DNA of 7,576 nt from Rhodospirillaceae bacterium (GTDB lineage: Bacteria > Pseudomonadota > Alphaproteobacteria > Rickettsiales > UBA3002): assembly GCA_947458525.1 (NCBI GenBank), contig CANHAG010000045.1, positions 1 through 7,576 of the forward strand, in the 5' to 3' direction. Shown here piece after piece: positions 6,017 to 7,576 of this stretch. Made by a program: the position numbers and the translations under genes. Position 1 is the stretch's first letter. Each line of letters opens with the position of its first letter. Under the pieces are notes generated by a model. That model was given only the letters and a program-made list of their open reading frames with translations. It had not been told where the DNA came from and did not search any database.

Positions 6017-6209
6017 CGCGTAGCACCACTTGGGCAGGTGCGGGCTCGGCGGTTTTTTGCGCGGCGACGGCTTCATCGATTCGCTTGGCAGCTTCCGAAC
6101 CAAGTTTTCGTACAACCGCCTGTCTGGCAATGACGGTTGCCGCTGCAATCTTCCCCGGTACAGTGATGATCGCGGCCAGTGCAAGCACGATCGCGGTCTT
6201 ATGCCTCAC
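5952..6209 (-). CDS. Possible small exported or membrane hypothetical protein
   Basis: A reverse-strand frame of about 85 codons opening at GTG 6209 (or TTG 6212) fills the gap after the dehydrogenase and runs 65 bp antisense into its 3' end. Its N-terminus (VRHKTAIVLALAAIITVPGKIAAA) looks like a signal peptide or membrane anchor, followed by a charged helix (VVRKLGSEAAKRIDEAVAAQK) and a Pro-rich tail. Third codon positions over 6017-6209 look coding-like. Against it: no ATG, no Shine-Dalgarno sequence, and a tail encoded antisense to a conserved gene. I do not recognise the protein. It could equally be a decayed gene end. Confidence 0.3.
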   Translation of the reverse strand: MRHKTAIVLALAAIITVPGKIAAATVIARQAVVRKLGSEAAKRIDEAVAAQKTAEPAPAQVVLRARPLPPAPYRAGCGHQGRSGC

Positions 6210-6358
6210 CAAAAAATGTTCGATGCATTATGCGTCACTTCCTTCTGCGACTACGATTGCAGAATATAGGGCAGCTTCACCCGATTAGTGGTGTTTGGCA
6301 TAAGTTTTTATCCTTATTTTACAGATTGATGGAGGCTATCACAAAAATTTTACAAAAC

Positions 6359-6375
6359 GTTAATTGAAAATTAAC
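6359..6375. repeat. Perfect 7-bp dyad upstream of the G9 tract, operator-like
   Basis: GTTAATT (6359-6365) and AATTAAC (6369-6375) are perfect reverse complements around the trinucleotide GAA. The 17-bp dyad ends one base before the nine-G run and sits 50 bp before the orphan gene at 6425. Its size and symmetry resemble binding sites of dimeric helix-turn-helix regulators, but AT-rich dyads also arise by chance and no regulator is seen nearby. Confidence 0.5.
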
Positions 6376-6376
6376 T

Positions 6377-6385
6377 GGGGGGGGG
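6377..6385 (+). repeat. Homopolymeric G9 tract
   Basis: Nine consecutive G in otherwise AT-rich DNA, ending four bases before the ATG of the micro-ORF at 6390. At this position it could act as, or set the spacing of, that ORF's ribosome-binding site. Poly-G runs of this length are prone to slipped-strand length change and are used for phase variation in several bacteria. The tract is seen; variability is inferred. Confidence 0.9.
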
Positions 6386-6389
6386 TAAA

Positions 6390-6428
6390 ATGAGTGAAAT
6401 TTTAACTGTATTAGGAGGTATTTTATGA
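6390..6428 (+). CDS. Micro-ORF / leader peptide coupled to the orphan gene
   Basis: ATG at 6390 opens a 12-codon frame, MSEILTVLGGIL, whose TGA overlaps the ATG of the next gene (ATGA, 6425-6428). The GGA-GGT codons near its end are themselves the perfect Shine-Dalgarno sequence of the downstream gene, so ribosomes translating the micro-ORF would pass over or deliver to that start. Its own ribosome-binding site would be the G9 run. It is either a coupling leader peptide or a chance frame; conservation is unknown. Confidence 0.4.
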   Translation: MSEILTVLGGIL

Positions 6429-6838
6429 CTGATATTCGTGGACTGGTAGATAATCACTGGAGACTTATGGAACGACAAATTGGCACAAATGATGGTGGTA
6501 CTGAGCTCTGGCAGAACTGGGTCAACATCGTTGATGAAATTAATAAATCTGGGAATCCGCATGCTCGTGAAGTTCTAAGGCGTAATGAATCCAGAAGGCA
6601 CGATGGAGAGTTGAATCCTTACAACCAAAATAATTATGCGCCGAATGGTCTCCCGCTAATTATAGAAATAAGTCAAGCCATTGGGCGCCCTGTAGATCAA
6701 GCTTTGGCTGGAAGAATTCAGTCCGACTACGATCGGAGCATGCAAAGAATGATGCAAGAGCTAGAATCGCGCGAACTCAAAGGTGGTGAATTATCAGTTC
6801 CTGATGCGCGTGATCGTTCTCGCGTTAACGAAAAATAA
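6425..6838 (+). CDS. Orphan hypothetical protein, 137 aa
   Basis: I do not recognise this protein. The start is firm: AGGAGGT at 6413-6419, five bases before the ATG. It is soluble in appearance, with no signal peptide or membrane helix, and probably mostly helical. It is rich in charged and polar residues: a Trp-containing N-terminal part (HWRLMERQIG, ELWQNWVNIVDEINKS, 11-42), an Arg-rich segment (AREVLRRNESRRHDGE, 47-62), an Asn/Tyr/Pro stretch (NPYNQNNYAPNGLP, 64-77), a helix with ISQAIGRPVDQALAGRIQ, and a Met/Glu-rich helix (RSMQRMMQELESREL, 104-118) before a disordered tail. Base composition is clearly more AT-rich than the upstream housekeeping genes, suggesting transfer or an accessory role. 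The overlap with the micro-ORF and the G9 tract upstream suggest unusual translational control. Confidence 0.75.
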   Translation: MTDIRGLVDNHWRLMERQIGTNDGGTELWQNWVNIVDEINKSGNPHAREVLRRNESRRHDGELNPYNQNNYAPNGLPLIIEISQAIGRPVDQALAGRIQSDYDRSMQRMMQELESRELKGGELSVPDARDRSRVNEK

Positions 6839-7085
6839 TCACTTTCAGATAACACCCAATCCCGCGTATCCACGCCCCACCACTTCCGAACGCTGGTACA
6901 TATTCACCAGCACGCTGCTTTATGATGCGCCGAACCGAAGTCCGTCACTTGCTGCGCGGCGGTGTAGATGTTCGCAGGCTCGGTCAGGGTAATTGCGGTG
7001 CGTTTCAGCGTCACCCCTTGTCAGCTTTACCACTCGCAGCAGGCTATACCACAACTGGGGCAAAACCCGTGAATATCTACAGCGC
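6839..7085. other. Patchwork region without an intact gene
   Basis: GC content rises again here, but no frame of convincing length has a start and a ribosome-binding site. On the minus strand a protein-like frame (containing RTAITLTEPANIYTAAQQVTDFG) stops near 6914, and a second frame overlapping it (containing VLVNMYQRSEVVGRGYAGL) continues to a TGA near 6850, as if one frameshift separated parts of one decayed gene. On the plus strand a 55-codon frame (ATG 6922, stop 7089) ends in GAKPVNIYSA. Short arms resembling GTAGAT-TTC lie inverted to each other at 6963-6975 and 7073-7083. I cannot name a parent gene. Confidence 0.35.
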
Positions 7086-7277
7086 CTAATTCGCCTGACG
7101 GCGCAGGAAAGCGGGGATTTCGTAGAGATCCCCTTCCTCGCTCGCGGCGGATTCAGCCACTTCGCGCACTTCCGCGCGGCGTGGGGATTCAGCGGCGGCG
7201 GGAGCGGTAATCGTATGCTGCATTAGGGTCTGGGGGAAGCGTTGGTCATCACGAGTTGCCTTGATATCATTTAACAT
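7086..7277 (-). pseudogene. Detached FtsZ C-terminal tail
   Basis: The reverse-strand frame ends with GDLYEIPAFLRRQAN and a TAG stop at 7086. This is the conserved C-terminal peptide of FtsZ (E. coli: DYLDIPAFLRKQAD), through which FtsZ binds FtsA and other division proteins. Before it is a charged Ala/Glu-rich stretch (AAAESPRRAEVREVAESAASEE) like the FtsZ disordered linker. No GTPase domain exists: the frame hits a stop at 7332-7334, and residues before HTITAPAAAES do not look like FtsZ. The ATG at 7277 would give a 63-aa peptide (MLNDIKATRDDQ...). A weak promoter pair, TTGCGG (7310-7305) and TATAAG (7289-7284), spacer 15, would start transcription near that ATG. Most likely a remnant of ftsZ duplication or an insertion at the ftsZ 3' end, but a small expressed peptide is possible. 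Confidence 0.75.
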
Positions 7278-7344
7278 CCGCAACTTATAAGAACGCGCAC
7301 CCTGCCGCAAGTCACGCTTTGTAACGGTATGCTACAGGGGGTTA

Positions 7345-7367
7345 GGTTTCGGGTTTCGGGTTTCAGG
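7345..7367 (+). repeat. Three tandem 7-bp GGTTTCG units
   Basis: GGTTTCG at 7345-7351 and 7352-7358, then the variant GGTTTCA at 7359-7365, followed by GG. The period is exactly seven bases. The last two units also form the left arm of the inverted repeat at 7352-7411. Confidence 0.9.
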
Positions 7368-7411
7368 AAAGACCGTATTTAATCCAGCACCTTCTGCCTG
7401 AAACCTGAACC
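7352..7411. repeat. Large imperfect inverted repeat (REP/MITE-like)
   Basis: The arm 7352-7367 pairs with 7397-7411. The inner nine bases, GGTTTCAGG and CCTGAAACC, are perfect; the outer part continues with one G-T pair and one bulged T. The loop is 29 nt. As RNA or single-stranded DNA this would be a stable cruciform or stem. It is not followed closely by a T-run on the plus strand (TTTTTT only at 7419-7424), so a terminator is not the first reading. The heptamer-built arms suggest a dispersed intergenic repeat. Confidence 0.75.
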
Positions 7412-7433
7412 AATGACATTTTTTAAGCGCAAA

Positions 7434-7462
7434 TTAACCAAGAATTAAGATTTATGTGTAAT
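7434..7462 (+). promoter_or_regulatory. Candidate promoter of the gene at 7514
   Basis: TTAACC (7434-7439, 4/6) and TGTAAT (7457-7462, 5/6) with a 17-base spacer predict a start near 7469 and a 45-nt AT-rich leader ending in AGGAGA (7503-7508). The octamer AAATTAAC (7431-7438) also occurs at 6368-6375 upstream of the orphan gene, perhaps by chance given the AT-richness. Confidence 0.4.
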
Positions 7463-7513
7463 GCTCAAGCTGTGACTAAACGTTTTTATTATTAATTCTA
7501 ACAGGAGATTTTT

Positions 7514-7576
7514 ATGGGAATTGAAGCAGTAACAAATGATGGCGCAGGACAAAAAATAAACTTGGCAAGAGAAACC
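7514..7576 (+). CDS. Unknown protein, N-terminal 21 residues only
   Basis: ATG at 7514 with AGGAGA at 7503-7508, and an open frame to the window end (MGIEAVTNDGAGQKINLARE...). Too little is present to identify it. Like the orphan gene at 6425 it is AT-rich, has a clear ribosome-binding site followed by a T-rich spacer, and no signal peptide in what is visible. It may belong to the same accessory segment. Confidence 0.6.
   Translation, partial: MGIEAVTNDGAGQKINLARET

Larger units (their letters stand above)
6017..6389. other. Transition region from GC-rich core to AT-rich segment
   Basis: Apart from the weak reverse frame at 5952-6209, no gene is supported here. A small GCACC/GGTGC stem (6023-6041) followed 11 bases later by TTTTTT may end the dehydrogenase transcript. 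From about 6220 the DNA turns clearly AT-rich (A- and T-runs at 6301-6375). The stretch contains a 12-codon ATG frame at 6329-6367 (MEAITKILQNVN) without a ribosome-binding site, which I do not call as a gene. Confidence 0.5.

Noticed and set aside
5864..6184. 106-codon reverse frame over the end of the dehydrogenase
   Set aside because: Arg/Pro/His-rich composition typical of an antisense shadow, and no family features.
6329..6367. 12-codon frame MEAITKILQNVN as a second leader peptide
   Set aside because: No ribosome-binding site and no overlap with a following gene.
6993..7226. 77-codon plus-strand frame over the FtsZ tail
   Set aside because: It is antisense to the FtsZ-tail frame and has no ribosome-binding site or recognisable motif.
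7345..7411. CRISPR array or telomere-like repeat
   Set aside because: Units are directly adjacent heptamers without spacers, and only three copies exist; a small tandem and inverted repeat explains it.

Overview
The window looks like chromosomal DNA from an alphaproteobacterium with a moderately GC-rich core genome. Evidence: a long (99 aa) alphaproteobacterial-type bL28, an RNase HII with the GPWAGPVVAA signature, a FabI of the HSIAFAPKEDL type, a membrane-anchored DsbA-like protein with an extra cysteine pair, a FtsZ-type C-terminal peptide (EIPAFLRRQAN), and upstream of htpG a promoter fitting the alphaproteobacterial RpoH pattern CTTG-N17-CYTATNTNNG. Genus cannot be told from sequence alone.

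Layout. 1-434 (minus): N-terminal part of the Hsp90 chaperone gene htpG, cut by the window edge, behind a heat-shock promoter and a structured 5' leader. 575-1342 (minus): enoyl-ACP reductase fabI. 1343-1619: divergent intergenic region with candidate promoters and a dyad. 1620-3948 (plus): a compact, probably co-transcribed cluster of a cytochrome b561-family gene, rnhB (RNase HII), a DUF721/DciA-like gene whose ATG overlaps the rnhB stop, and a DsbA-family thiol oxidoreductase. 3949-4171: a good promoter and a leader of about 150 nt before rpmB (bL28, 4172-4471). 4507-5010 (minus): a secreted SH3-like domain protein. 5033-6016 (plus): a GyaR/GRHPR-type D-2-hydroxyacid dehydrogenase whose start codon lies only 22 bp from the divergent SH3 gene. 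These are mostly housekeeping genes: protein folding, fatty acid synthesis, replication and RNA-primer removal, translation and envelope redox.

From about 6220 the character changes. DNA becomes AT-richer and genes become unrecognisable. 6359-6428 holds a perfect 7-bp dyad, a run of nine G directly before a 12-codon micro-ORF, and an ATGA overlap into an orphan 137-aa gene (6425-6838). 6839-7085 is a patchwork without an intact gene. 7086-7277 (minus) encodes only the tail of FtsZ, detached from any GTPase domain. 7345-7411 is a GGTTTCG tandem repeat that forms a large inverted repeat. At 7514 another AT-rich gene of unknown function begins and runs off the window. I read 6220-7576 as an accessory or recently rearranged segment. 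The G9/micro-ORF/orphan-gene unit and the solo FtsZ tail are the two observations most worth following. I did not find evidence strong enough to claim a complete new biological system.
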